Assembly (NCBI GenBank): GCA_014871385.1
Contig: CM026426.1
Span: 41,643,779 to 41,707,778, forward strand
Length of the DNA stretch: 64,000 bases
Direction: 5' to 3'
DNA from: Ceratodon purpureus
Lineage: Eukaryota; Streptophyta; Bryopsida; Pseudoditrichales; Ditrichaceae
Below, piece by piece: positions 11,353-21,374 of this stretch. The notes beneath the pieces were generated by a model. That model was not told the origin of the DNA, made no database searches, and worked only from the letters and a program-made list of their open reading frames with translations. The translations under genes and the position numbers were made by a program. Numbering within the stretch: position 1 is the stretch's first letter; every line of letters begins with the position of its first letter.

Positions 11353-12055
11353 AATTGACAATTAGCAAAATTTTCAAAAGCAAAGTAGACCCTATAACCG
11401 TGGAAAATTACTAAATTAAGGCTTGATTTTGACACTTTTTTTAGGAAAAGAGTATATTACCGTGGAAATCAGGGTTACCTCTGGTAAGAGTTTATTACGT
11501 TTGTTCTCTAAGATACAAATTAGGGCTGATGTCATGATGACGTCATGCATACAATCCTTTAGATTTGTCATGGATTTAGGCAAGATACAATGATCAGGCG
11601 TTAAGTTTTAGATCAAACAAATAATTCTTTCATAGGATTATGTAAATGCACAAGGAAAAAAACAACTTTCACAGAATATAAAGGAGGCAAGGTTTGAATA
11701 CTTTCTGGAATATTTCAAAATTCGTGTATAATATCTTTACTGCTGAAACCAAGATATACCTTGTTAGAGTCCTTGTCTTCATCGAAGATTACTCTCTCTT
11801 CCTAGGCAGCGAAGCATCTTCATTTGAGTGATACAAGTAGGAGATTTTCATCATGAAACAACACTTGGTAAGCTGGGTTCTAGAGAAGGAGGTGACTCTT
11901 GGTTTCTTTAGCTTGTTTCTAGGTGGCGTATTAGGATAGTGACAGAGTCCTTGGCATTCTGTGCTATATGCGAAGGTAGCGTAGGAGTTCGGGGGGGTCA
12001 ATCTGCAAGCTTGCGTGGAACGTTTTAAGACTACAACAATTTACTGTGTTGCGCG
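11353..12055. other. M2 left interior, no gene
   Basis: This AT-rich stretch shares blocks with M1. A segment containing CGTGTACAATA / AACCAAGATGTA occurs near 11700-11765 and again near 12580-12650, so an internal duplication flanks the 123-aa ORF. Confidence 0.5.
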
Positions 12056-12427
12056 ATGCCGAAGGTGTGTAATGCGAGATCGAAGAGGACGAGAGCGGCT
12101 GTAGGTTTGCCCCGAAAGGCACTGGCAAGTTATCAGGAGCTGCGGCCCTGGCTGTTGGAGGTGGAGCGCGCCAGAGAACGAGGCATGGACCTGCCACCGA
12201 TTAGGCACAACGGAAGCCTCCATGTTGGTGAAGGTGAATGGCGTTGGACAGTGCTTTGTACCAATGAGCTTCTCCGTATTATGGAGTTGTCCCGAATCCC
12301 GTATCCCTTGCTATCGAACGTCGATGAGAATCCAGTTGTTCAGCTGCCCGAAGTGATCATATCGGATGGCGAAACTTGCTGGTTTGATATCGACAAGAGT
12401 TGGACTATATATCCTCCGAAGGATTAG
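12056..12427 (+). CDS. Intact 123-aa orphan protein of M2
   Basis: An uninterrupted frame starts at ATG 12056 (MPKVCNARSKRTRAAVGL) and ends with TAG at 12425. The N-terminus is strongly basic, as in a nuclear or DNA-binding protein. The middle is Glu/Arg-rich and probably helical (LLEVERARERGMDL). The C-terminal half looks like a compact beta-rich domain with several Trp. GC content is higher than in the flanks, as expected of real coding sequence. It is the first gene from the left end and is flanked by a short internal duplication. No family is recognised; an accessory factor of the transposon is one possibility among several. Confidence 0.55.
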   Translation: MPKVCNARSKRTRAAVGLPRKALASYQELRPWLLEVERARERGMDLPPIRHNGSLHVGEGEWRWTVLCTNELLRIMELSRIPYPLLSNVDENPVVQLPEVIISDGETCWFDIDKSWTIYPPKD

Positions 12428-12941
12428 TACTGTGAAGTCTAGCGGGGTGTTTGAATACATTCCTTTAGATTTGGTCCCTTATTGGATCTAGATACGAGTA
12501 TTCCAGCATTATGGTTTTAGATAATATAGAGGATTCTAGGAATAAAACAACTCGAGACCAACTAAAAGAAATGGTCTTAAAAGTTCGTGGAATATTTCAG
12601 AGTTCGTGTACAATAATGGAGTAGCAGAAACCAAGATGTACACCAAGTCAAGAATAGGTAACATGGCTATGGAAATGTGGGATTTTGAATGATTAAAATA
12701 TAAATTACAGCGCAATTTAAATTTTGAGCATTTCTTTTGTAACATTTCATTCTTCATATTATATTTTGACCATTACAGTTGTGACATTTCATCCTCTACA
12801 TACAAGGAGACGATTTGGAAATGAGAATCGTAACAAGTTTAGGTTTAGGGTAGTAGAGTAGACGAAGGATTACGCAATGAACTCCAATTAAATCAAATCA
12901 AATCCAATGAAAACAACAATAGACCGAAGCCTCCTTCAAAC
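12428..12941. other. Spacer with copy of the left-interior block
   Basis: 12465-12660 repeats sequence also present around 11550-11765 and in M1 at 2675-2740 and 3560-3640. The rest is AT-rich, lies downstream of two convergent genes and shows nothing else. Confidence 0.45.
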
Positions 12942-13313
12942 TCACAACATGCTACAGTCGCTACTTTCACTCTCAGAACTAGATGACTCTGAATCTCTTT
13001 CTACCGCCTCGTCATCGACGAATAGAAGAGCCCTGGGATCAAAAGTAGTTGGCCGACTAGGAACATATGTGAGGGCTCCAGATTGAAACGCCTGTGCTAA
13101 GTCCTCTGCGTAGTCCGGAAGTATGAAAGGCTGAATCGGGCTGGAATGAAGACGCCACGATGGAGTGGACACTGCTCTTGGCCCACGTGGCGGTGTTGCT
13201 GAAAGTACTCTGCAATAGAGAACCGATTGTGGTTAGATCGAGTACATAGAGCAGCAAAGAGAAGTAATGCTTGGATAATTTGAACAAAGAATAGAAGACT
13301 TACACCACTTATC

Positions 13314-14273
13314 AGGTCTTGGTCTCTTTGGAGGGGCTTCGTCTGCTGCTGCCGGCCTAGGATGTTTAGGAGGGCCCATGGCGGATGGTCTAGCCATGCA
13401 CGGTTTGAGTAGGGCGTTGAATATGGCTTCGTCCTCCTCAAAAGCGAGAATGTGACGACTAATAGCCTGGGAAACCTTGATGGAGGCCCCTGAAACTCGG
13501 AGAGAAACGAAGAAATGAGAAACTATGGGAAAAACGAGAGGAATAATTAAGCAGAGATATGTATGAATAGTTACATGTCCCAACATTCCAATCAAGAACT
13601 ATGTCGCCGGGCTTTGACAGCTCCTCAATTATGCCCTGCATCATCTCAGGGGATTTCTCCCTTGGGCCTCTCCACGGCACCCCCCCATTCATGAGCTGCG
13701 ATTCCAGATCGGTGAAGTTGAAAATGGCATCACTCTCGGTAATGTTGAGGAGCCCATGTATCAGCTCGGATTTCTTCGTTTGGAAAGAGAAAGTACTGCC
13801 ACTACGAACGTAGACGCGAATCCAGAACCGCATAGTCTGCAGTCAAGCAAAACTAGTGAGTAAAATTAAGCGGAAGGGTTATCAATAAGTAAAGGGAAGG
13901 GTATGTTTAGGGAAATTACCAAGTTCTCGGGGTTCGTAGGAGAAGTCAAGCCGAGTACATTGACGCCCCACCAGTCCTTGAAAAGCACGAAGTCACCACC
14001 CTCAGCTTCTTCCTTGATATCCTTAGCCAGGTTCTGATCAGTGTTGTAGATGAGGCAGAGGGCACCATCTTTCTGCAGGTAATTATGTGCAAAACGGAAG
14101 ATGTCGAATACATAATCCTTCTCGCGAGAGTTCCAAGGCGGAATACTCGTGGGGGGAACGGAAACGGATGGGACAGGAAGATTCTCAGGGATGTCGGCAA
14201 TGATCAAGTCGACTCCCAGATGGTCCTCTTGTTTGCACCGGTCCGGAACTCTGTTTTCGCGGCCTGCTCCAAA
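13314..14273 (-). other. Methyltransferase-like domain of the cargo gene (exons 7-9)
   Basis: Exon 7 reads DLIIADIPENLPV, aligning with the DLIIADPPYNLG type of motif IV in N4-cytosine/N6-adenine DNA methyltransferases. Exon 8 holds REKSPEMMQGIIEELSKPGD followed by IVLDWNVGT, matching the motif X to motif I stretch (eKP..L...II..S.PGD.VLD.F.G.G). Exon 9 continues WASIKVSQAISRHILAFEED, the following helix, strand and acidic residue that holds the SAM ribose. Motif IV precedes X-I, the beta-class order. The catalytic PP-Tyr is replaced (DIPE), and the FxGxG glycines are partly lost (NVGTW). I infer a degenerate or repurposed enzyme fold rather than an active methylase. Confidence 0.65.
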
Positions 14274-16332
14274 CTTGAGGAAACAAGAAAGCAGAGTTAG
14301 TAACTACATAGCGAGTAGAGGTGGCAGAATCCATTAAATGTCAAAATATCGGAACATACCTTGCGAATGAAGTCTTGAGTCTTGATATAATCCGGGTCGC
14401 CACCTTTTCTCTCCTTTCTCTTATTTCGCCGTAACATGGAATCCACAGATGAGTTGAAGACGGAAACATGTGTGGAAATCGAAGCTCCAGCGGAAGAAGT
14501 TGTTTGAGGATATATTTTGGCCTTCCTCTGCTCAAGGAGACCTCTGGTGATCTCCGAAGCACTGATCGAGGAAGGACCTGGTGAAGAAGCTGAAGAAGGC
14601 TTCGTAACCACATTACCTGGAGAGGGCTCTGGTGCCGTCTGGTCTGGAGTGGAAGACGCCGCACCAGTTTGCTGTGAAGCTTGTGAATGTGATCGCAAAG
14701 ATTTCAGTCGCCGAGCTCTCCCTTTCTTCGGTGGAGGAGCCGATGATTGGTCTTCAGGGCCTCCGTCATCTTCAGTAGCATCCATTGTTTCTTCGGCCAC
14801 TACCTCACCGGCATCATGTAAAGTCTTGATGTCCACCTCAGAGTCAATAGTGAAACCGCGAAAACAATCAAGGTACCAGCATCCCTCAAGCAAGTGAGGA
14901 GATTTGTACCTTTTCAACTACTGTGGAGAATAGATACATTGGTCCGAGGTTCTCGACGTCCAAGCACTAAAGTACTTAGGCAGCTCCTGGACGGTGAGGA
15001 CGCCCTTTGGAACAAGCTCTCTCTTAAAGTACCTAAATAAACAATTTTAAAGAAGGTTAGCATCACTGAAATACATACAGCCCATTATTGCGGAAAACGA
15101 ATGACATGAAGATAACATACGTACCGGTAAGTAACCCGCTTGACAACCTCAGCGGTTCCAGGGAATTTAGCGAAGTTAGACTTCTTGTCATAAACCTTCT
15201 CGGCCTTCTTTCCAAGGAACGTCGGGAAGGCCTTGTCCCATAAAAGAATACGTGAACTCTCAACATAAGGCCCCGGTTCTTGGACATCAGGAAAATCCTT
15301 CCAATTGATGATGATGTTCTCCGCTTTGCATATGTCCTCGACTTCATTGATGAGAGTTTCCTCCAACTATAATATAGACGAGAATATATTAGCGATGAGG
15401 TAGAAGTTAAGAAAAATAAACACTATAATGATATTTGAATAATAAATGTAGAAAATATACCCCAGCCCAAAATGAAGCCTTGTTCAACCAAGGGTCGAGG
15501 TCGGTTTCCTTGAATTCGAGCGGAAGGAATCTGTAAGATAGTCTGGAATTTGGGGATGAGTTCCAACACCTCAACCAGCGAGCCTTGTATTTGGGCTCAA
15601 CTGCTGCTGGGACAATTTTCTGTAGCTTCTCAAGGGTCATCTCCGGTTTCGAGAAGTCACTGTAATGTCGATTGATCTACATGAAGAGTGATTATTTTAG
15701 ACGCTACGAAGTAAGGAAATCACGTTGACATACGAAGTATTGTAAATGGCATTAGTGAGTGTGTCACCTCATTGAGGAAGTCGTCACCATTCTTGGGATT
15801 CGCATGGCCAAGTACTTGGTGAAGTCCTTCTTCTTGATGGATTCGACCATTTTCTCAGATGCCTCATTCATGACATCCCAAACTGCATTTGCAGTTTGAT
15901 CCTCCCCTGGTGTCTTCTCAAAGTAGGCTCTCGCTGCGTCGTCGGAGGCTTGTGCGATTTCCCGCTGTTGAAACAAAAGTATTTATCAGGATATTGGAAT
16001 TTATCCAAGTTGCAGAAGCGAAGAATGGATGGCGGCAACACTTACACGGTATAGAAATGCTATAAAAATCTTGGTTGTCAAGGGAAACCACGACGGATTA
16101 GGTGGCTTGTGTTTCAGACATGCATCATATTCGTCAGGGCTCAGGAGGTCTTTAAAATCCTCCACTTTCATCATCCCGAATGGGCGGATTCGAAACAACT
16201 TTGCTGGAAGATTACTCTTGACATGGTCATTCTCAGTCGACCTGAAAAACAAAGTTGAATATTAGAGGAATAAAATGCAGTAGCTCAAAGGTTTGAGTGT
16301 GCACAAAGCAGGATAACAACGGAGATATTTAC

Positions 16333-16916
16333 CAGTTATTGTCGTGCATGGCGTGAAGCAACTTGCCCACATGGCCGCGGGGGTCTAGTATAATGCAATG
16401 TACTGAGATGTGCCATGCTGGGTCGTCCGCATGGTGCTTGTTTATATGTCGGAGCCAGGCAGCGAGGCGGTGGTTACCTTCCCAGACAAAGAACATCTTG
16501 TTGGTGAATTGCATCCACTCCTCGTCTCCACGGATCTCATCATCAAAATGATCACTCGCGGCCCTCCATAAAGGGCTCCAACCAGCTATGGTCTCCGCCG
16601 TAACATCCTTCGTTTGCTCTTCACTGTTGTATATGGAGATGTACATTACGCGGTCCCCATCTCTATACCCCTTAACAAACTCCCGCTCCAAGTGCTGTAC
16701 CCCCATTTCGCCCACTGGTCTAACCTTGGCCATTAAAATCATCCTGCACAGGGGCACCATTAAGCGGGACTTCCTTTCTGGTTGAATCCTGAGTTTGTTG
16801 ATGACGCCAATGGAGTCCAGCTTGTATTGTTTACGGTGCTGCAATTCGCCTTCTAAAGCTGTCTTCAAGTCTTCCGGAGAAGATGGTTTTTCCAACGCTT
16901 CTTGTGTTTGAGTAAC
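16333..16916 (-). other. ParB/sulfiredoxin-like region of the cargo gene (exon 1 of the model)
   Basis: After the acceptor TTTTACAG the exon reads VTQTQEALEKPSSP and later MAKVRPVGEMGVQHLEREF, then DRVMYISIYN, and near its end FFVWEGNHRLAAWLRHIN followed by VHCIILDP. The succession of a P.G...L line, an I.V strand, a G.HRL.A..R loop and a V.V.V strand is the ParB N-terminal pattern. In bacteria such domains bind or cut DNA or hydrolyse CTP. The motif GNHRLAAW is the strongest single piece of evidence. A diverged copy of the first two thirds is in M1. Confidence 0.5.
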
Positions 16917-17045
16917 CTGTAAAACGGTGTGTAAATTAATGTTGGAATCAAAACTTAGAAAGTCTTGCAAAATAGAGAAATATGAAATCACTTCATAATG
17001 ATATTTCGAATACAACAAGTTCAATATCATTTAAGCCTGAAGACT

Positions 17046-17657
17046 CTATCGACGTGATGATCGCCTATAATACTCCCTAGACTGTCTACAGTTCCAATGA
17101 CGGCGCCTCCTCCAGAAACGCCTCGTTTGTTGGACAGGGCATGGTAAAATTGCCAGAAGGGCAAAAACAACATGGCTTGGCCGCCTCACTCTAATAGGCG
17201 AGGATGGAGAGGGTGCAGACATCGGTGGTAAATCCTGTATAGGAGAAGTGGGCATGTAGCGAGAGGAAGTAGGCTCATAGAAAGGGGACGTAGGCATCTA
17301 AACTGGAGATGTAGGCATGTACTGTGAAGAATGGATCTCAGAAGGTACAGTACCAAAACCTACAGAGATTGAGACATCACAAGTACAGTAATGCTGATCA
17401 AATGAATCCGAAAGGTCGGAAACATTGATTACTGAAATGGGGGAATTAGCAGACACCTCTAGAGCATCGGAATATACCTAAGTTATGAAGAAGAAAAAGG
17501 TCAAATTCCAATTTAAAAGGGAGTTAAACAGTAATAATATGACACAATAAATGACGAAATTGCTCAATAATCTAAGTATAAAGGTACGATGTAAGTACCT
17601 CCGTCTCCGCAGGGTGAGAACTTGTGCTTCACTCCCCATATTATCCTCAGACGACTC
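17046..17657 (-). pseudogene. YxPTSP-repeat gene, downstream exons
   Basis: Exon 17657-17599 (ESSEDNMGSEAQVLT) lies between CAG and GTACTT. Exon 17474 to about 17046 starts VYSDALEVSANSP after TAACTTAG. It continues to QYMPTSP units, FYEPTSSRYMPTSP, a Ser/Pro-rich stretch and an Arg-rich tail (RRFWRRRRHWNCR) ending in TAG. Comparison with M1 shows one base lost near the end of the small exon, and an in-frame TAG at 17298 where Tyr or a similar residue of a YMPTSP unit is expected. The YxPTSP units resemble the YSPTSPS heptads of the RNA polymerase II tail, though that is only a short-motif likeness. The upstream exon at 27854 ends in phase 0 and would join this one across the satellite. Confidence 0.55.
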
Positions 17658-20600
17658 CTGAATTTCACACCATATTAAGAAGATTATAATCATATTTGAT
17701 TCCGCACACACTGCTTGCCTACGGCCACTGAGGGCTTTCGGAGCCAAATGCTAACCAACAAGCAAGCATGTAGAAAAAAAAAAGGGATGCCGAGGTGCCT
17801 CATCGGCCCAGCCTTGCAAGGCTGAGCCTCCGCACCCACTGCTTGCCTACGGCCACAGAGAGCTTTCGCGGCCGAAAGCTAACCAACAAGCAAGCATGTA
17901 AAAAAAATAGAGGGATGCCGAGCTGCCTCATCGGCCCAGCCTTGCAAGGCTGAGCCTCCGCACCCATTGCTTGCCTACGGCCACTGAGAGCATTCGGGGC
18001 CGAAAGCTAACCAACAAGCAAGCATGTAGAAAAAAAAAGGGATGCCGAGGTGCCTCATCGGCCCAGCCTTGCAAGGCTGAGCCACCGCACCCACTGCTTG
18101 CCAACGGCCACTGAGAGCTTTCGGGGCCGAATGCTAACCAACAAGCAAGCATGTAGAAAAAGAAAAGGGATGCCGAGGTGCCTCATCGGCCCAGCCTTGC
18201 AAGGCTGAGCCTCCGCACCTACTGCTTGCCTACGCCCACTGAGAGCTTTCGGGGCCGAAAGCAAAACAACAAGCAAGCATGAAGAAAATAAAAAGGGATG
18301 CCGAGGTGCGTCATCCGCCCAGCCTTGCAAGGCTCAGCCTCCGCACCCACTGCTTGCCTATGCCAACTGAGAGCTTTCAGGGCCGAATGCTAACCAACAA
18401 GCAAGCATGTAGAAAAAAAAAGAGATGCCGAGGTGCGTCATCGGCCCAGCCTTCCAAGGCTAAGCCTCCGCACCCAGTGCTTGCCTACGGCCACTCAAAG
18501 CTTTCGGGGCCGAATGCTAATCAACAAGCAAGCATGTAGAAAAAATAGACGTCGGCCGAGGTGCGTCATCGGCCCAGCCTTGCATGGCTGAGCCTCCGCA
18601 CCCACTGCTTGCCTACGCCCACTGAGAGCTTTCGGGGCCGAAACCAAAACAACAAGCAAGCATGTAGAAAAGAAAAAGGGATGCCGAGGTGCGTCATCGG
18701 CCTAGCCTAACATGGCTGAGCCTCCGCACCCACTGCTTGCCTACAGCCACTCAGAGCTTTCGGGGCCGAATGCTAACAAACAAGCAAGCATCTAGAAAAG
18801 AAAAAGGGATGCCGAGGTGCCTCATCAGCCGAGCCTTGCAAGGCTGAGCCTCCGCACCCACTGCTTGCCTACGGCCGCTGAGAGCTTTTGGGGCCGAAAG
18901 CATACGAAGAAGCAAGCATGAAGAAAAAAAAAAAGGATGCCGAGGTGCGTCATCGGCCCAGCCTTGCAAGGCTGAGCCTCCGCACCCACTGCTTGCCTAC
19001 AGCCACTGAGAGCTTTCGGGGCCGAAAGCTAACGAACAAGCAAGCATGTAGAAAAAAAAAAGGGATGCCGAGGTGCCTCATCGGCCTAGCCTTGCAAGGC
19101 TGAGCCTTCGCACCCACTGCTTGCCTACGGCCACAGAGAGCTTTCAGGGCCGAATGCTAACCAACAAGCAAGCATGTAGAAAAAAAAAAGGGATGCCGAG
19201 GTGCGTCATCGGCCTAGCCTTGCAAGGCTGAGCCTCCGCACCAACTGCTTGCCTACGGCCACTGAGAGCTTTTGGGGCCGAATGCTAACCAACAAGCAAG
19301 CATGTAGAAAAAAAAAGAGATGCCCAGGTGCCTCATCGGACCAGCCTTGGAAGGCTAAGCCTCCGCACCCACAGCTTGCCTACGGCCACTCAAAGCATTC
19401 AGGGCGGAATGCTTACCAACAAGCATGCATGCAGAAAAAAAAAAGAGATGCCGACGTGCGTCATCGGCCCAGCCTTGCAAGGCTGAGCCTCCCCACCCAC
19501 TGCTTGCCTCTGCCCACTGAGAGCTTTCCGGGCCGAAAGCAAACCAACAAGCAAGCATGTAGAAAATAAAAAGGGATGCTGAGGTGCCACATCGGCCCTG
19601 CCTTGCCATGCTAAGCCGCCTTACCCACTGCTTGCCTACGGCCACAAAGAGCTTTCAGGGCCGAAAGCATACCAAGAAGCAAGCATGTAGAAAAAAAAAA
19701 GAGATGCGGAGGTGCCTCATCGGCCCAGCCTTGCAAGGCTGACCCTCCGCACCCACTACTTGCCAACGGCCACTGAGAGCCTTCGGGGCCCAAAGCATAC
19801 CAACATGCAAGCATGTAGAAAAAAAAAAGAGATGCCGAGGTGCCTCATCAGCCGAGCCTTGCAAGGCTAAGCCTGCGCACCCACTGCTTGCCTACGGCCG
19901 CTAAGAGCTTTCGGGGCCGAAAGCTAACCAACAAGCAAGCATGTAGTAAAAAAAAAGGGATGCCGAGGGGCCTCATCGGCCCAGCCTTGCAAAGCTGAGC
20001 CTCTGCACCCACTGCTTGCCTACGGCCACTGAGAGCTTTCTTGGCCGAATGCATACCAACAAGCAAGCATGTAGAAAATAAAAAGGGATGCCTTGGTGCC
20101 TCATCGGCCTAGCCTTGCAAGGCTGAGCCTCCGCACACACTGCTTGCCTACGGCCACTGAGAGCTTTCGCGCCCGAATGCTAACCAACAAGCAAGCATGT
20201 AGAAAAGAAAAAGGGACGCCGAGGTGCCTCTTCAGCCGAGCCTTGCAAGGCTCAGCCTCCGCACCCACTGCTTGCCTCCGGCCACAGAGAGCTTTCGGGG
20301 CCGAAAGCATACCAAGAAGCAAGCATCAAGAAAAAAAAAAGGGATGCCTAGGTGCCACATCGGCCCAGCCTTGCAAGGCTGAGCCTCCGCACCCACTGCT
20401 TGCCTAAAGCCACTGAGAGCTTTCGGGGTTGAAAGCTAACCAACAAGCAAGCATGTAGAAAAAATAGAGGGATGCCGAGGGGCCTCATCGACCAAGCCTT
20501 GCAAAGCTGAGCCTCCGCACCCACTGCTTGCCTACGGCCACTGAGAGCTTTTGGGGCCGAAAGCAAACCAACAAGGAAGCATGTAGAAAATAAAAAGGGA

Positions 20601-21374
20601 TGCCGACGTGCGTCATCGGCCCAGCCTTCCAAGGCTGAGCCTCCGCACACACTGCTTGCCTATGGCCACTGAGAGCTTTTGGGGCCGCATGCTAACCAAC
20701 AAGCAAGCGTGTAGAAAAAAAAAAGGATGCCGACGTGCCTCATCGGCCCAGCCTTGCAAGGCTGAGCCTCCGCACCCACTGCTTGCCTACTGCCACTAAG
20801 AGCTTTCGGGGCCGAATGCTAACCAACAAGCAAGCATGTAGAAAAAAAAAAAGGATGCCGAGTCGCCTCATCGGCCCAGCCTTGCAAGGCTGAGCCTCCG
20901 CACCCACTACTTGCCTACGGCCACTGAGAGCTTTCGGAGCCCAAAGCATACCAACATGCAAGCATGTAGAAAAAAAGAAGGGATGCCGAGGTGCCTCATC
21001 AGCCGAGCCTTGCAAGGCTGAGCCTGCGCACCCACTGCTTGCCTACGGCCACTGAGAGCTTTCGGAGCCGAATGCTCACCAACAAGCAAGCATGTAGAAA
21101 AAAAAAAGGGATGCCGAGGTGCGTCATTGGCCCAGCCTTGCATGGCTGAGCCTCCGCACCCACTGCTTGCCTACAGCCACTCAGAGCTTTCCGGGCCCAA
21201 TTCTAACAAACAAGCAAGCATGTAGAAAAGAAAAAGGGATGCCGAGGTGCGTCATCGGCCTAGCCTTGCAAGGCTGAGCCTCCGCACCCACTGCTTGCCT
21301 ACGGCCACTGAGAGCTTTCGGGGCCGAATGCTAACCAACAAGCAAGCATGTAGAAAAAAAAAAGGGATGCCGAG

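Larger units (their letters stand above)
12942..16916 (-). pseudogene. Ten-exon gene with ParB-like region and DNA methyltransferase-like fold
   Basis: Exons on the minus strand, in order: 16916-16333, 16241-16046, 15964-15768, 15676-15461, 15366-15125, 15032-14360, 14273-13920, 13836-13575, 13489-13314 and 13207-12942. All nine introns are GT-AG, several have GTAAGT or GTATGT donors, and one has a TACTAAC branch site. The product would be about 1055 residues: a ParB/sulfiredoxin-like segment (about 60-195), an unassigned middle, a Ser/Pro/Lys-rich linker (about 570-680), a methyltransferase-like domain (about 700-945) and an acidic DSESSSSESESSD tail. Two breaks are visible: a one-base frame change inside exon 3 (near 15800) and a TAG at 14918 in exon 6. 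The true 5-prime end is unknown, and the link to the gene upstream is unresolved. The fold order recalls ParB-plus-methylase fusions of phages and bacteria, but the intron density shows long residence in a eukaryote. Confidence 0.65.

Noticed and set aside
16916-17046. Fusing the YxPTSP gene and the ParB/methyltransferase gene into one
   Set aside because: No donor with a fitting phase was found between the Arg-rich tail and the VTQTQ exon, and the terminal TAG is shared with M1. I left them as neighbours.
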